Shown: positions 17,340-29,018 of the stretch, in pieces
Position numbering within the stretch: position 1 is the first letter of the stretch
How the letters are laid out: every line of letters begins with the position of its first letter
NCBI RefSeq assembly: GCF_023150235.1
Contig: NZ_JAKLLH010000023.1
Coordinates: 1-48,877 of the forward strand
Reading direction: 5' to 3'
Source of the DNA: Azonexus sp.
Lineage (GTDB): Bacteria > Pseudomonadota > Gammaproteobacteria > Burkholderiales > Rhodocyclaceae
DNA length: 48,877 bases
Notes under the pieces: generated by a model
Databases searched by the model: none
What the model was told of the DNA's origin: nothing
Seen by the model: the letters and a program-made list of their open reading frames with translations, nothing else
Translations under genes and position numbers: made by a program

Positions 17340-17768
17340 ATGACCGAATCGAAACGCCCCTCGCCGGATAGCCAGGCCACCCCGCGGCAGGCATCGCCGC
17401 AAAGCGGCTCGCTTTTTTCCCCGCACTTCGCGCCGCTTTTTGCCAAATTACCGGCGTTGACCGTGGCAAGCGAGGAATTCAGCCCATTGTTCGCCTGCGC
17501 CGGGATGCGGATCGAGCGCATTGTCTCGAGCGGGCAATGCAGTCCGCCCGGTTTTTGGTACGACCAGGCCGAAGGGGAATGGGTGATCGTGCTGGCGGGA
17601 GCAGCCGACCTGCGCTTTGCCGACGAAACAGCGCCTCGCCGCCTGTGCGCCGGCGATTATGTGTACATCGCACCGCACCGCCGTCACCGCGTGGACTGGA
17701 CCGCCACGGGAGAATCGACGATCTGGCTGGCCGTATTCCACACCCCGCAGGCAGGGGACGATGACTGA
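17340..17768 (+). CDS. Cupin-domain protein
   Basis: The 142-residue protein has a disordered Pro/Ser-rich start (about 1-45) and a single small cupin barrel (about 50-135). The first metal-site motif is eroded and the second is partly kept (CAGDYVYIAPHRRHRV, with an EGEWVIVLAGAADLRF strand pair before). Similar stand-alone cupins are often annotated as cupin 2 proteins of unknown substrate. The gene follows the heptamer array by 52 bases; no strong ribosome site is visible, which leaves the precise start uncertain. An in-frame later start is possible. Confidence 0.7.
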   Translation: MTESKRPSPDSQATPRQASPQSGSLFSPHFAPLFAKLPALTVASEEFSPLFACAGMRIERIVSSGQCSPPGFWYDQAEGEWVIVLAGAADLRFADETAPRRLCAGDYVYIAPHRRHRVDWTATGESTIWLAVFHTPQAGDDD

Positions 17769-17997
17769 AAACTCCCGTTCCGCCAACGTCAACCAGAAGA
17801 CGTTTTTCACCACCCGCGATCCCGGTCGCCACGATGCGCCTGTCCTTGGCGGCATGCTTTCGCAGTAAAATCGCCCCTCCCCAACGCTGGAGAATCCAGT
17901 CGATGCCTGCTCCATCCGTCCAGACCTCGTGCCGCCCGGACGTTCTTCCGTCCCCCCGCCCCGGCCCTGTCCGAAAGCAGCGGACAGCATCCCTGGA

Positions 17998-19185
17998 ATG
18001 CCGCTCGTGATCGATCCGCAGAGCATCTTCATCATCGGAATGCTCCTGATGCTGGCCAATGGCGGCATCCTCGGCGTGGTACACCGCGAAATCCTGCCGC
18101 AATTGCAGTCCAGCGCCTTGGTCTGGCGACGTGGAACCTTGCTCCTCGCCGGCGCCTGCATCTTTTTTGCCAGCATCAACAAGATCCCCGTGCGCCTGGG
18201 ATTGCTCAGTGCCGATGCCCTGCTGCTTGCCGGCACCACCTGCTACTGGTACGCCCTGCGGCAGTTCTTCCACCGGCGCCCGCACTGGCGCATCCACCTG
18301 CCGGCGCTGCTCGGCATCGCCGGTGTCGGCGTCAGCATTTTTCTGCTGCCTTCCTACAAGTGGCGGCAACTGGCGATCACCCTGGCGCTACTCGCCATCT
18401 TCGCCGGCTCGGCGATTACCCTCTGGCCACCGGCACAAGATCGCGGGCGCAGCCGGCGGGTACTACTCGGCATGTTCGTCGTCGCCACGCTCTTCGTGCT
18501 CCTGCGCCTGCTGGCGCTGCTCTACGCCGACTTGCCGCAAAACGGCGAACTTTTTGCCCCGCCGCAACCGGTCAACGCCCTGACGCCGCTGATCATCGTC
18601 CTTCTCCCCAGCATCGGCACCACCGCCTTTCTCCTGATGTGCGCCGAACGCCTGAAACGTCGGCTCGAGCGCGCCGCTTCGACCGATTACCTGACATCGC
18701 TGCCCAACCGCCGGACCCTGGCCGAGCAAGGCAAGCGCGGTTTCAGTACCGCCCGCGCCAGTGGTCGCGGCTACGCGGTCGCAGTCATCGATATCGATTA
18801 TTTCAAGAGAATCAACGACGCCCACGGTCATGAAATCGGCGATGAAGCGCTGAAGCATGTCGCCGGCCTGCTGCGCCGCCATTGTCGCGGCGACGAACTA
18901 CCCACCCGCCAGGGCGGTGAGGAATTCGTCGTTCTCCTCGACAATATCGACGCCCAGAATGCACTGCTCGCCGGTGAGCGCCTGCGCAGCTGTGTCGAGG
19001 CGCATCCCTATCGCCAGGGAGGGATAGAGTTGCCGATCACCGTCTCCATCGGCATTGCTCTCCGCGACGACGGCGACGACCATTTCGACCGCCTGCTCAG
19101 CCGTGCCGATGCGGCGCTTTATCAGGCCAAGGCGGGTGGGCGCAACCGGGTGATGCTCGCCGACACGCCCCGACATCCAGACTGA
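17998..19185 (+). CDS. Membrane-bound diguanylate cyclase (GGDEF)
   Basis: The 395-residue protein has about seven membrane spans in residues 1-215, then a GGDEF domain (about 225-390). The active site reads RQGGEEF, the loop AVAVIDIDYFKRINDAHGHEIGD is intact and the ending SRADAALYQAKAGGRN is typical, so it should make cyclic di-GMP. The RxxD inhibitory site that precedes the active site in many cyclases is not present (CRGD at that position), suggesting no classical product inhibition. The N-terminal multi-span part has no recognised sensory family name. Start: ATG 17998 with GGA nearby; an upstream start at 17929 would add a Pro-rich segment and is less likely. Confidence 0.88.
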   Translation: MPLVIDPQSIFIIGMLLMLANGGILGVVHREILPQLQSSALVWRRGTLLLAGACIFFASINKIPVRLGLLSADALLLAGTTCYWYALRQFFHRRPHWRIHLPALLGIAGVGVSIFLLPSYKWRQLAITLALLAIFAGSAITLWPPAQDRGRSRRVLLGMFVVATLFVLLRLLALLYADLPQNGELFAPPQPVNALTPLIIVLLPSIGTTAFLLMCAERLKRRLERAASTDYLTSLPNRRTLAEQGKRGFSTARASGRGYAVAVIDIDYFKRINDAHGHEIGDEALKHVAGLLRRHCRGDELPTRQGGEEFVVLLDNIDAQNALLAGERLRSCVEAHPYRQGGIELPITVSIGIALRDDGDDHFDRLLSRADAALYQAKAGGRNRVMLADTPRHPD

Positions 19186-19210
19186 AAGATGTCCTCCCGC
19201 CGCCGGCAAG

Positions 19211-19264
19211 ACCTGAAAAACCGGTGCGGAACCTGAAAAACCGGTTTTTCGACGGTCGACCGTG
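19211..19264. repeat. Duplicated ACCTGAAAAACCGGT, palindrome and GTCGACCGTG motif
   Basis: ACCTGAAAAACCGGT occurs twice, at 19211-19225 and 19231-19245. The second copy runs into a perfect 16-base palindrome GAAAAACCGGTTTTTC (19235-19250), directly followed by ACGGTCGACCGT (19252-19263). The region lies between convergent genes; the palindrome with T tract could terminate transcription from the cyclase gene. Confidence 0.7.
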
Positions 19265-19303
19265 ACAAGGCCACAGGTCCATCCTTCCAGGCGAGCGCTG
19301 CCC

Positions 19304-20662
19304 TCAGCCGATCACTCCGATCACGTTCAGGAAGATGACGACAATCGCCAGCGGGGAAAGGAAGCGCAGCACGTTGAACCAGAGGTGGAAGGCTCCGCCG
19401 CCAAGGCCGATTTCGTCCTCGACGTGCGCCCGCTTCATGACCCAGCCGGTGAACAGTGCAATCAGGAGCCCGGCCAGCGGCATCATGATCTTGGTTGTCA
19501 GGGTGTCGAGAAAGTCGAAGATATTGAGGCCGAAGAACCTGACCTCACTCCAGTCGTTGAACGACAGGGCGACCGCGATCCCCAGCAACCAGGTAGTCAG
19601 GCAGACGATCCAGACGGCGCGGGAGCGACGCAGGCCGAAACGCTCGATCAACCAGGCGGTCGCCGGTTCGATCAGCGAAATCGAGGAAGTCCACGCGGCA
19701 AACACCACCAGGAGGAAGAAAAGGACGCCGATGACGCCACCCCCCGGCATTTGCGAAAAGGCCAGCGGCAGGGTCTGCAGAATCAGGCCCGGACCGGCCG
19801 CCGGCTCCAGGCCCTGCGCGAAGACGATGGCAAAAATGGCCAGACCGGCCAGCAAGGCGATACCGGTATCCGCCACCGAGATATAGAGGCAGGTACGGGC
19901 AATCGAGGTGTCGCGCCCGAGGTAAGAACCGTAGGTCATGATCGCGCCCATGCCGAGACTGAGCGTGAAGAAGGAATGCCCCATCGCCGAGAGAATGACC
20001 TTGGACGAAATGGCCGAAAAATCGAAATGGAACATGAAGCGGAAGGCTGCTCCCATGTCGGCGGCAACAAAGCCGTAGCCGATGAGAACCAGGACGATAG
20101 CCAGCAGCGCCGGCATCATGATCTTGTTGGCACGCTCGATGCCGGCCGTGACGCCACCGGCGACCACCGCCACGTTGATGGCCATGAAGGCGGTGTGCCA
20201 GGCAATCAGTTTGACGGGATCGGCCAGCAGCTGGCTGAAGGTCTGGGCCAGGCTTTCCTTGCTTGCGCCGGCAAAGCCCTTCATCGCCAGAAAGGTGTAA
20301 TCGAGGATCCAGCCGGCAACCACGCTGTAAAACGAGAGAATGAACAAGGCGCCGAGAATGCCGATGTAGCCCACGATCTGCCACCATTGCGAGGCCCGGG
20401 CCTCGGCGGCGACGATACGCATGGTATCGGCCGGATTTTCCTGACCACGGCGACCAAGCAGGGTTTCCGCCATCAGCAGGGGAACACCGATACCGATGAT
20501 GCAAGCCAGGTAGACCAGCACGAAGGCGCTGCCGCCGTTGGTACCGGTCATGTAGGGAAATTTCCAGATATTGCCGAGGCCGATGGCCGAACCGGCCGTG
20601 ACCAGGATGAAGGCCCAGCGACTGGACCAGTGGGCGCGCCCGGCGGGTGCTGCATTGCTCAT
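19304..20662 (-). CDS. Sodium-dependent transporter of the NSS (SLC6) family
   Basis: The 452-residue protein has the LeuT fold with 11-12 membrane spans. The first span carries the diagnostic sodium and substrate site GSAIGLGNIWKFPYMTGTNGG. Bacterial relatives import amino acids or related amines with sodium. The start at ATG 20662 is chosen because it follows GGAGGCAACTC and lies just before the first span; 36 more codons upstream are open but unlikely. It appears monocistronic; the substrate is not predictable. Confidence 0.92.
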   Translation of the reverse strand: MSNAAPAGRAHWSSRWAFILVTAGSAIGLGNIWKFPYMTGTNGGSAFVLVYLACIIGIGVPLLMAETLLGRRGQENPADTMRIVAAEARASQWWQIVGYIGILGALFILSFYSVVAGWILDYTFLAMKGFAGASKESLAQTFSQLLADPVKLIAWHTAFMAINVAVVAGGVTAGIERANKIMMPALLAIVLVLIGYGFVAADMGAAFRFMFHFDFSAISSKVILSAMGHSFFTLSLGMGAIMTYGSYLGRDTSIARTCLYISVADTGIALLAGLAIFAIVFAQGLEPAAGPGLILQTLPLAFSQMPGGGVIGVLFFLLVVFAAWTSSISLIEPATAWLIERFGLRRSRAVWIVCLTTWLLGIAVALSFNDWSEVRFFGLNIFDFLDTLTTKIMMPLAGLLIALFTGWVMKRAHVEDEIGLGGGAFHLWFNVLRFLSPLAIVVIFLNVIGVIG

Positions 20663-20926
20663 GAGTTGCCTCCTTGACTCCGGTGCCAGCCCGTTCCTGC
20701 CGGGTCGTAGGGTCACCGCGCGCGCAGCCGGAAAAACGGAGCGCGCAAAAAAGCGCTGGATTGTAGCCATGAGCGCACGCAGGTTCTACTCGGGAAAACA
20801 CCTATCTTGATCGCACACCGTCCGGATGCCCTCGCTGGCGGAAATACGGAAGCCGCCCAGCTTTCGGAACGGCTTTCGGGTAACATCGCCGCGCCTTGAA
20901 CCTGCGCCGTATCCCGGCCGTTGATC

Positions 20927-23242
20927 ATGACCGACCAGCTCAAACTTTTCGCCCCGATCCCGGCGGAACAATCCGCCGGGGAACCGCCGCTGCCGCCGGC
21001 CGCTCTCGGCCCGGCAACGGACATCCCGGCTCCCGCCGACTACGCCGCCCGCCGTTACCTCGAATACGCGATGAGCGTGGTCACCGGCCGCGCCCTGCCC
21101 TCGGTTGCCGACGGTCAGAAGCCGGTGCAGCGGCGCATCCTTTATGCGATGCACCGGATGGGGCTGTACAAGAGCCCCAAGCACGTCAAATCGGCGCGCG
21201 TCGTCGGCGACGTGATCGGTAAATATCACCCGCACGGCGATTCGTCGGTGTACGACGCCATGGTGCGGATGGCGCAGAACTGGAGCCTGCGCTACCCGGT
21301 GGTCGACGGCCAGGGCAACTTCGGCTCGCGCGATGGCGACAACGCCGCTGCGATGCGCTACACCGAAGCCCGGCTGACGCCGATTGCCGAATTGCTGCTG
21401 GCCGAACTCGATGAAGGTACGGTCGACTGGAAGCCCAACTACGACGGGGTCAACGACGAGCCGGTGCTGCTGCCGGCGCGCCTGCCCTTCTGCCTGTTGA
21501 ATGGCGCTTCCGGGATCGCGGTCGGGATGGCCACCGAAATCCCGGCGCATAACCTGCGCGAAGTCGCCGCTGCCGCCGTCGCCCTGATCCGCGACCCGCA
21601 ACTCGGCGAAGACGCTGTCCTGCGCCTGATCCCCGGCCCCGACTATCCGGGCGGCGCCCAGATCATCTCGGCGCCCGAGGAAATCGCTGCGATCTACAAG
21701 GGCGGACGCGGCAGCCTGCGCGTGCGCGCCAAGTGGAAGATCGAAAATCTGGCGCGCGGCCAGTGGCGGCTGGCGATCACGCAACTGCCGCCGGGCGTGT
21801 CGACGGCAACGGTGATGGCCGAGATCGAAGCCTGCTCCAACCCGGTGCCCAAGGAAAAGGCCGGCAAGAAGGTATTCACGCCGGAACAGCAAAACCTCAA
21901 GGCAGCCTTCCTCTCGGCGATTTCCGAAAACGGCGTGCGCGACGAATCGGGCAAGGAACATGCCGTCCGCCTGGTGATCGAGCCGGCCAGTTCGCGCCAG
22001 GACCAGGACGACCTGATCCGCCTGCTGCTCGCCCACACCAGTCTGGAAACCAACGCCTCGATCAACCTGACCGTCCTCGGAGCCACTGGCGCCCCGCGTC
22101 AGGCCTCGCTCTATTCGATCATCGAGGAATGGTGCCGTTTCCGGCTGTCGACCGTGGAAAGGCGCACCCGCCACCGCCTGACAGCCGCCGAAAAACGCAT
22201 CCACATCCTCGAAGGCCGGCAGGCGATCCTGCTCGACATCGACCGGGTGATCAAGGTCATCCGCGAATCCGACGACCCCAAGGCCGACCTGATCGCCGCC
22301 TTCAAGCTCTCCGAAATCCAGGCCGAAGACATCCTGGAAATCCGCCTGCGCCAGCTGGCCCGCCTCGAAGGGCTCAAGATCGGTGAGGAATTGGCCAAAC
22401 TGCGCGCCGAAGCTGCCGGCCTCAATCACCTGCTGTCTTCCGACGCCGCCCTGCGCGCCTGCGTTGCCGGGGAAATCGAAGCCGACGCTGCCAAATATGG
22501 CGACGAGCGCCGCACCACCATCGAGGTCGCCGAACGGGTGACAATGGCCGACGCAAAGAACGTCTCGGTGCCCGACGAGCCGACCACCCTGATCGTCTCC
22601 CGCCATGGCTGGCTACGCGCCCGCAGCGGCCATAACGTCGATCCGGCGACGCTGACTTTCCGCTCCGGCGACAGCCTGCTCGCCTGCCTGCCCTGCCGCA
22701 CGGTCGACCAACTGATCTTGCTCGATTCCAAGGGCCGCGCTTACTCGATCCCGGCCGCCGACCTGCCCGGCGGCAAGGGCGATGGCGTTCCGGCGACCTC
22801 GCTGGTCGATTTCCAAGACGGCGGCAAAACCGTACTGGCGCTGGCGATCAAGCCCGAGCAGCACTACCTGGTCGCTGCCGACGGCGGCTACGGTTTCCGC
22901 GTCAAGGGCGAAGACCTGCTCTCGCGCGGCAAGGCCGGCAAGGCCTTCCTGACCCTGGGCGACGGCGAAGCCCCGGCGATCTTCCAGCCGGCTCCGGCCG
23001 ACGGCGAAATCGCGGTATTCACCAAGGACGGCCGGGCGCTGGTCTTCGCCCTCGACGAGATCCGCCAGTTGCCGAAAGGCCGTGGCCTCAAGCTGATCGA
23101 TGCGGCGCCAGGCAAGACGGCGCTGGAGGCGATCGAAGCGGTGCTCGACGGCGTTGCCGGCAAGCTCAAGGGCGAAAAGCTGGACAACTGCCGCGGCGCG
23201 CGCGGTGGCAAGGGCAAGCCGGCAAGAAGCACCAGGAAGTAA
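20927..23242 (+). CDS. parC: DNA topoisomerase IV subunit A
   Basis: The 771-residue protein is the breakage-reunion subunit of topoisomerase IV, which decatenates daughter chromosomes. The quinolone region reads [13 protein letters not shown] and the catalytic tyrosine is in AMRYTEARL. There is no GyrA box in the C-terminal domain, which separates it from GyrA in the same window. The C terminus ends in a basic tail ([15 protein letters not shown]). parE, the usual partner, is not adjacent within the window. No clear ribosome site precedes ATG 20927. Motif copies lie inside the coding region at 22147 and 22699. Confidence 0.95.
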   Translation: MTDQLKLFAPIPAEQSAGEPPLPPAALGPATDIPAPADYAARRYLEYAMSVVTGRALPSVADGQKPVQRRILYAMHRMGLYKSPKHVKSARVVGDVIGKYHPHGDSSVYDAMVRMAQNWSLRYPVVDGQGNFGSRDGDNAAAMRYTEARLTPIAELLLAELDEGTVDWKPNYDGVNDEPVLLPARLPFCLLNGASGIAVGMATEIPAHNLREVAAAAVALIRDPQLGEDAVLRLIPGPDYPGGAQIISAPEEIAAIYKGGRGSLRVRAKWKIENLARGQWRLAITQLPPGVSTATVMAEIEACSNPVPKEKAGKKVFTPEQQNLKAAFLSAISENGVRDESGKEHAVRLVIEPASSRQDQDDLIRLLLAHTSLETNASINLTVLGATGAPRQASLYSIIEEWCRFRLSTVERRTRHRLTAAEKRIHILEGRQAILLDIDRVIKVIRESDDPKADLIAAFKLSEIQAEDILEIRLRQLARLEGLKIGEELAKLRAEAAGLNHLLSSDAALRACVAGEIEADAAKYGDERRTTIEVAERVTMADAKNVSVPDEPTTLIVSRHGWLRARSGHNVDPATLTFRSGDSLLACLPCRTVDQLILLDSKGRAYSIPAADLPGGKGDGVPATSLVDFQDGGKTVLALAIKPEQHYLVAADGGYGFRVKGEDLLSRGKAGKAFLTLGDGEAPAIFQPAPADGEIAVFTKDGRALVFALDEIRQLPKGRGLKLIDAAPGKTALEAIEAVLDGVAGKLKGEKLDNCRGARGGKGKPARSTRK

Positions 23243-23370
23243 AAAACACGACAGGGCAGGAAGACACGACAGGAAAGCAACGCGACGCACCGGGTTGGGG
23301 GGATACCCGAGCGGACCGATTCCGGCCAGGTGCGAGGTAAAAATCTCCGTGCCAGGCCGGCACTTCTCCC

Positions 23371-25336
<1,966 letters not shown>

Positions 25337-25355
25337 TAGCTTCAGCATTCTGCAG

Positions 25356-25379
25356 GGCGGCTCAGCGAGCCGCCTTTTT
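25356..25379 (+). terminator. Intrinsic terminator or attenuator between guaB and guaA
   Basis: GGCGGCTC (25356-25363) and GAGCCGCC (25367-25374) form an 8-bp perfect stem with a 3-base loop, followed by five T. It lies 19 bases after guaB and 33 bases before guaA, so guaA must rely on read-through or its own promoter. Confidence 0.88.
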
Positions 25380-25411
25380 CATTCAAGGATTCACCTTTCC
25401 GGATTTTTTCA

Positions 25412-27046
25412 ATGAGCCACCAGAAAATCCTCATCCTCGATTTCGGTTCCCAGGTGACCCAGCTGATCGCCCGTCGCGTGCGCGAAGCCAAGGTCTTCTG
25501 CGAGATTCACCCCTACGACGTCTCTGACGACTTCATCCGCAATTACGGCGCCCAGGGCATCATCCTGTCCGGCGGCCCGAACTCGGTCACCGAAGGCGAC
25601 ACCCCGCGCGCACCGAATGTCGTGTTTGAACTGGGTGTTCCGGTGCTCGGGATTTGCTATGGCATGCAAACCATGGCCCAGCAGCTGGGCGGCCAGGTGA
25701 TGACCGCCGAAGCCGCTGGCAAGGCCCGCGAATTCGGCTATTCCGAAGTCCGCGCCCACGGCCATACCGCACTGCTCAAGGACATCGCCGATTTCACCAC
25801 GGCCGAAGGCCACGGCATGCTCAAGGTCTGGATGAGTCACGGCGACTCGGTCATGGAACTGCCGCCCGGTTTCATCAAGATGGCCTCGACGCCGTCCTGC
25901 CCGATTGCCGGCATGGCCGACGAGGCGCGCAAGTTTTACGCCGTCCAGTTCCACCCGGAAGTCACCCACACCAAGCAGGGCCGCGCGCTGCTCGAACGTT
26001 TCGTGCATGGCATCTGCGGCTGCGGCACCGACTGGGTGATGGGCGACTACATCGCCGAAGCCGTCGAGGCGATCCGCCAGCAGGTCGGTGACGAAGAGGT
26101 CATCCTTGGTCTCTCCGGCGGCGTCGATTCTTCCGTAGCGGCTGCGCTGATCCATCGCGCCATCGGCGACCAGCTGACCTGCGTTTTCGTCGATCACGGC
26201 CTGCTACGCCTGAACGAAGGCGATATGGTGATGGACATGTTCGCCCGCAACCTCGGGGTCAAGGTCATCCGCGTCGATGCCGTCGGCGACTTCATGGGCA
26301 AGCTGGCCGGCGTTTCCGATCCGGAACAGAAGCGCAAGATCATCGGCAAGGAGTTTGTCGAAGTCTTCCAGGCCGAGTCGAAGAAGCTGTCTGCCGCCAA
26401 GTGGCTGGCCCAAGGCACCATCTACCCGGACGTGATCGAATCGGCCGGCAAGGGCAAGAAGGGCGCCCACACCATCAAGAGCCACCACAATGTTGGCGGC
26501 CTGCCCGAAGACATGCATCTCAAGCTGCTCGAGCCGCTGCGCGAACTGTTCAAGGACGAAGTCCGCGAACTCGGCGTCGCCCTCGGCCTGCCGCGCGAGA
26601 TGGTCTATCGTCACCCCTTCCCTGGCCCCGGCCTGGGCGTGCGCATCCTCGGCGAAGTCACCCTGAAAGCCGCGCACCTGCTGCAGCGTGCCGACGCCAT
26701 TTTCATCGATGAACTACGGTCGACCGTGGCTACGGCACAAAATGCTGTCGCCGGCCTGTGCAGCGAGGAAGACGTCGGCAAGAGCTGGTACGACCTGACC
26801 AGCCAGGCCTTTGCCGTATTCCTGCCGGTCAAGAGCGTTGGCGTGATGGGCGATGGCCGCACCTACGAAAACGTCGTTGCCTTGCGTGCTGTGGTCACCA
26901 GCGACTTCATGACCGCGCACTGGGCGCATTTGCCCTACGAACTGCTCGGCCGCGTGTCGAACCGCATCATCAACGAAGTGCGCGGTTTGAACCGGGTGGT
27001 GTACGACGTTTCCGGCAAGCCGCCCGCGACCATCGAGTGGGAATGA
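25412..27046 (+). CDS. guaA: GMP synthase (glutamine-hydrolysing)
   Basis: The 544-residue enzyme aminates XMP to GMP. The class I glutaminase domain has the nucleophile in [10 protein letters not shown]. The ATP pyrophosphatase P-loop is [12 protein letters not shown]. The C-terminal dimer domain ends PPATIEWE, as in E. coli. It is about 20 residues longer than E. coli GuaA. Most of the excess lies between IDELR and YDLTSQAF (positions about 26714-26790), where E. coli has only four residues. The extra segment starts exactly at a copy of the GTCGACCGTG palindrome. The 3' end of this gene is the attachment site of the integrated element and remains intact after integration. Confidence 0.96.
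   Translation: MSHQKILILDFGSQVTQLIARRVREAKVFCEIHPYDVSDDFIRNYGAQGIILSGGPNSVTEGDTPRAPNVVFELGVPVLGICYGMQTMAQQLGGQVMTAEAAGKAREFGYSEVRAHGHTALLKDIADFTTAEGHGMLKVWMSHGDSVMELPPGFIKMASTPSCPIAGMADEARKFYAVQFHPEVTHTKQGRALLERFVHGICGCGTDWVMGDYIAEAVEAIRQQVGDEEVILGLSGGVDSSVAAALIHRAIGDQLTCVFVDHGLLRLNEGDMVMDMFARNLGVKVIRVDAVGDFMGKLAGVSDPEQKRKIIGKEFVEVFQAESKKLSAAKWLAQGTIYPDVIESAGKGKKGAHTIKSHHNVGGLPEDMHLKLLEPLRELFKDEVRELGVALGLPREMVYRHPFPGPGLGVRILGEVTLKAAHLLQRADAIFIDELRSTVATAQNAVAGLCSEEDVGKSWYDLTSQAFAVFLPVKSVGVMGDGRTYENVVALRAVVTSDFMTAHWAHLPYELLGRVSNRIINEVRGLNRVVYDVSGKPPATIEWE
26716..26727. repeat. ACGGTCGACCGT palindrome inside guaA
   Basis: A perfect 12-base palindrome identical to the core of the intergenic copies. 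It marks the 5' edge of the extra segment in GuaA relative to E. coli. Membership of the dispersed family is inference from identity. Confidence 0.55.
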
Positions 27047-27330
27047 TTCCTATGCCTTCGTGGTCTATTGGCATCTATTGATATGTTTGTGTAACATGTT
27101 GAAAGTAAATATAAAACATATCAATAGCTATCGTCATCTATCGCTGGTAAGCGGATCAAGATGACGGTAAATCCGACGGTAGCCAGAAGGCCTCCTGATG
27201 TACTACAATTTTTACCGTCAGCCCGTTTTTGACGTGTGACGGTAAAAATTCTGGCGAAACGCTAGATTTCATGCGGGTTTCAAGCGGGTGTGTAGTCTGA
27301 ATCGCGGGTGACGGTAAAAACGTTCCCGTA
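27031..27330. promoter_or_regulatory. Left attachment region with inverted repeats and iterated integrase-type sites
   Basis: The likely core is at the guaA end (CATCGAGTGG, 27031-27040, through the stop). Beyond it a 14-base perfect inverted repeat, CTATTGATATGTTT (27075-27088) and its partner (27114-27127), flanks 25 bases. TGACGGTAAA occurs directly at 27162-27171, 27237-27246 and 27309-27318 and inverted at 27211-27220. Two of these form a 14-base perfect inverted repeat (27207-27220 with 27237-27250). The abrupt fall in GC marks the junction. Such iterated sites are what tyrosine integrases and excisionases bind; which protein uses which repeat is inference. Confidence 0.65.
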
Positions 27331-27342
27331 CAGGAGAACGCC

Positions 27343-28596
27343 ATGCTTACCGATACCGCGCTGAAGAACCTCAAGCCTCAGGAAGCCATGTACAAGGTGG
27401 CCGACCGGGACGGGATGTACGTCACTGTTTCCCCGGCTGGAACCATCACTTTTCGCTACGACTACCGGCTCAACGGCCGCCGGGAAACACTCACAATCGG
27501 GCGCTACGGGCCAAGTGGCATTTCCCTGGCCAAGGCGCGGGAACGTTGCATCGAGGCTCGCCGTGCAGTTTCCGAGGGGGCTTCTCCCTCGCAGGAGAAG
27601 CAGCGACAGAAGCGTCGCGTAGCTGACGCAAAAACCTTCGGAGAATTTACCGTCAGGTGGGCGGAGGAGGCGCGTATGGCCGACAGTACGCGTTCGATGC
27701 GTCAGAGCATCTTGGATCGCGACATCCTCCCCGTCTTTCAGAATCGACTGCTGACCGAAATCACTGCAAACGATCTGCGTGACCTATGCAATAAGGTCAA
27801 GGCACGGGGCGCACCGGCTACGGCTGTTCATGTGCGCGACATTGTCAAACAAGTCTACGGCTTTGCCATTCTGCATGGTGAGAAAGTGGCCAACCCTGCG
27901 GACGATGTCGGGCCGTCGTCGATAGCCACCTTCGTGCCGAAGGATCGCGCGCTCTCACCCAGTGAGATTCGAATCATGTTCTCGCAGATGGAGCACGTTG
28001 CGTCCTATCCGACGATCAAACTTGGTCTGCGCCTGATACTGCTGACGCTGGTGCGCAAAGGCGAACTGATCCATGCTACGTGGGATGAAGTGGATTTTGA
28101 GAAGGCTGTCTGGAGCATTCCCAAGGAGCGCATGAAGACATCCAAGCCGCACAACATCTATCTCTCGCAGCAAGTCCTCGACATCATGGTGGCTTTGCGA
28201 ACCTGTGCCGGCGGATCACGCTACCTGATCCCATCGCGCTACGACGCAGATAAGTGCATGTCCAATGCCACGCTCAACCGCGTCACCCAGTTGATTGCCG
28301 AAAGGGCCCAGGCCAACGGACTGGCTCTTGATCCCTTCACGGTGCACGACCTCCGGCGCACTGGTTCGACGATTCTCAACGAATTGGGCTTCAATAGCGA
28401 CTGGATCGAGAAGTGTCTGGCTCACGAAGACGGCCGCTCCTCGCGCGGCATCTACAACAAAGCCGAGTATGCCGAGCAGCGGCGCCACATGCTTCAGGAG
28501 TGGGCTGACATGATCGATGCTTGGGTCGCGGGCAAGCCTCACACGCCGACGCTGCTACCGTCCTCAATGCCGGTCATGACGACACAGGCGATTTGA
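27343..28596 (+). CDS. int: P4-type tyrosine recombinase / integrase
   Basis: The 417-residue integrase starts with the DUF4102-like arm-binding domain (TDTALKNLKPQEAMYKVADR), followed by a core-binding SAM-like domain (about 105-190) and the catalytic domain. Catalytic residues are visible: Arg in LTLVRKGELIHATW, the HxxR box in HDLRRTGSTIL, the histidine in LAHEDG, and the nucleophilic Tyr in GIYNKAEY. It is the enzyme expected to integrate and excise the element at guaA. The start is supported by AGGAG 6 bases upstream. It is transcribed away from guaA, and its 3' end overlaps the convergent alpA gene by 23 bases. Confidence 0.94.
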   Translation: MLTDTALKNLKPQEAMYKVADRDGMYVTVSPAGTITFRYDYRLNGRRETLTIGRYGPSGISLAKARERCIEARRAVSEGASPSQEKQRQKRRVADAKTFGEFTVRWAEEARMADSTRSMRQSILDRDILPVFQNRLLTEITANDLRDLCNKVKARGAPATAVHVRDIVKQVYGFAILHGEKVANPADDVGPSSIATFVPKDRALSPSEIRIMFSQMEHVASYPTIKLGLRLILLTLVRKGELIHATWDEVDFEKAVWSIPKERMKTSKPHNIYLSQQVLDIMVALRTCAGGSRYLIPSRYDADKCMSNATLNRVTQLIAERAQANGLALDPFTVHDLRRTGSTILNELGFNSDWIEKCLAHEDGRSSRGIYNKAEYAEQRRHMLQEWADMIDAWVAGKPHTPTLLPSSMPVMTTQAI

Positions 28597-28924
28597 CGGG
28601 GCGAGTTTTTCGCTGGCGCACATCGGGGGAGGGCGCTCGTTTGATTTGCGCCTGCTCGGATGCTAGGCGGCGTTCGGCCAACCAGGTCTCCACCTCGGCC
28701 AAATCCCAGACAACGCAGCGAGCTGTCAAATTGAATCGCCTTGGGAAATCACCGCGACGCTCCATTTCATAAATGGTGGTGTCTGCCAGCGGCACCATTT
28801 GGCGCAGCTCGCTACGGCGAACTGTGCGCCGATATTGGGCCGAGACAGGCAATGGCTGTCGTACGGAAGTATCACAGCGTTCTGAGTTGGAAGAGGTCTT
28901 ACTCGTTCTGACGTCGCGATTCAT
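28574..28924 (-). CDS. AlpA-type transcriptional regulator / excisionase
   Basis: The 116-residue protein has an AlpA/MerR-like winged helix (about 30-88): RRSELRQMVPLADTTIYEME, then RRGDFPRRFNLTARCVVWDL and EVETWLAERR. AlpA proteins of P4-like islands activate int or act as recombination directionality factors. The flanks (1-30, 90-116) are disordered and basic. It is convergent with int with a 23-base 3' overlap, so each could produce antisense RNA to the other's end. GGGGAG precedes the ATG. Confidence 0.85.
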   Translation of the reverse strand: MNRDVRTSKTSSNSERCDTSVRQPLPVSAQYRRTVRRSELRQMVPLADTTIYEMERRGDFPRRFNLTARCVVWDLAEVETWLAERRLASEQAQIKRAPSPDVRQRKTRPVKSPVSS

Positions 28925-29018
28925 AATCGGCTCCCCATGCAGTCACCGTCCTGTGGTTGGCGACTTGTTGCCTACATGGTGCACTTACCAGCGTCTATCG
29001 AAAACTTGCACTGTCGCG

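Noticed and set aside
16933-17426. Repeat proteins translated from the heptamer array on both strands
   Set aside because: Any frame through a 7-base repeat stays open by chance when the unit lacks stops; there is no start signal and no family.
17761-17868. 35-codon frame overlapping the cupin stop
   Set aside because: No ribosome site and composition without domain; the overlap alone is not enough.
20663-20926. Riboswitch upstream of the sodium symporter or parC
   Set aside because: No known consensus could be matched by eye; only a short GCGC-A6-GCGC hairpin was seen.
27047-27160. tRNA gene at the integration site
   Set aside because: P4-type integrases often use tRNA genes, but no cloverleaf or CCA end was seen; the site is the protein gene guaA.
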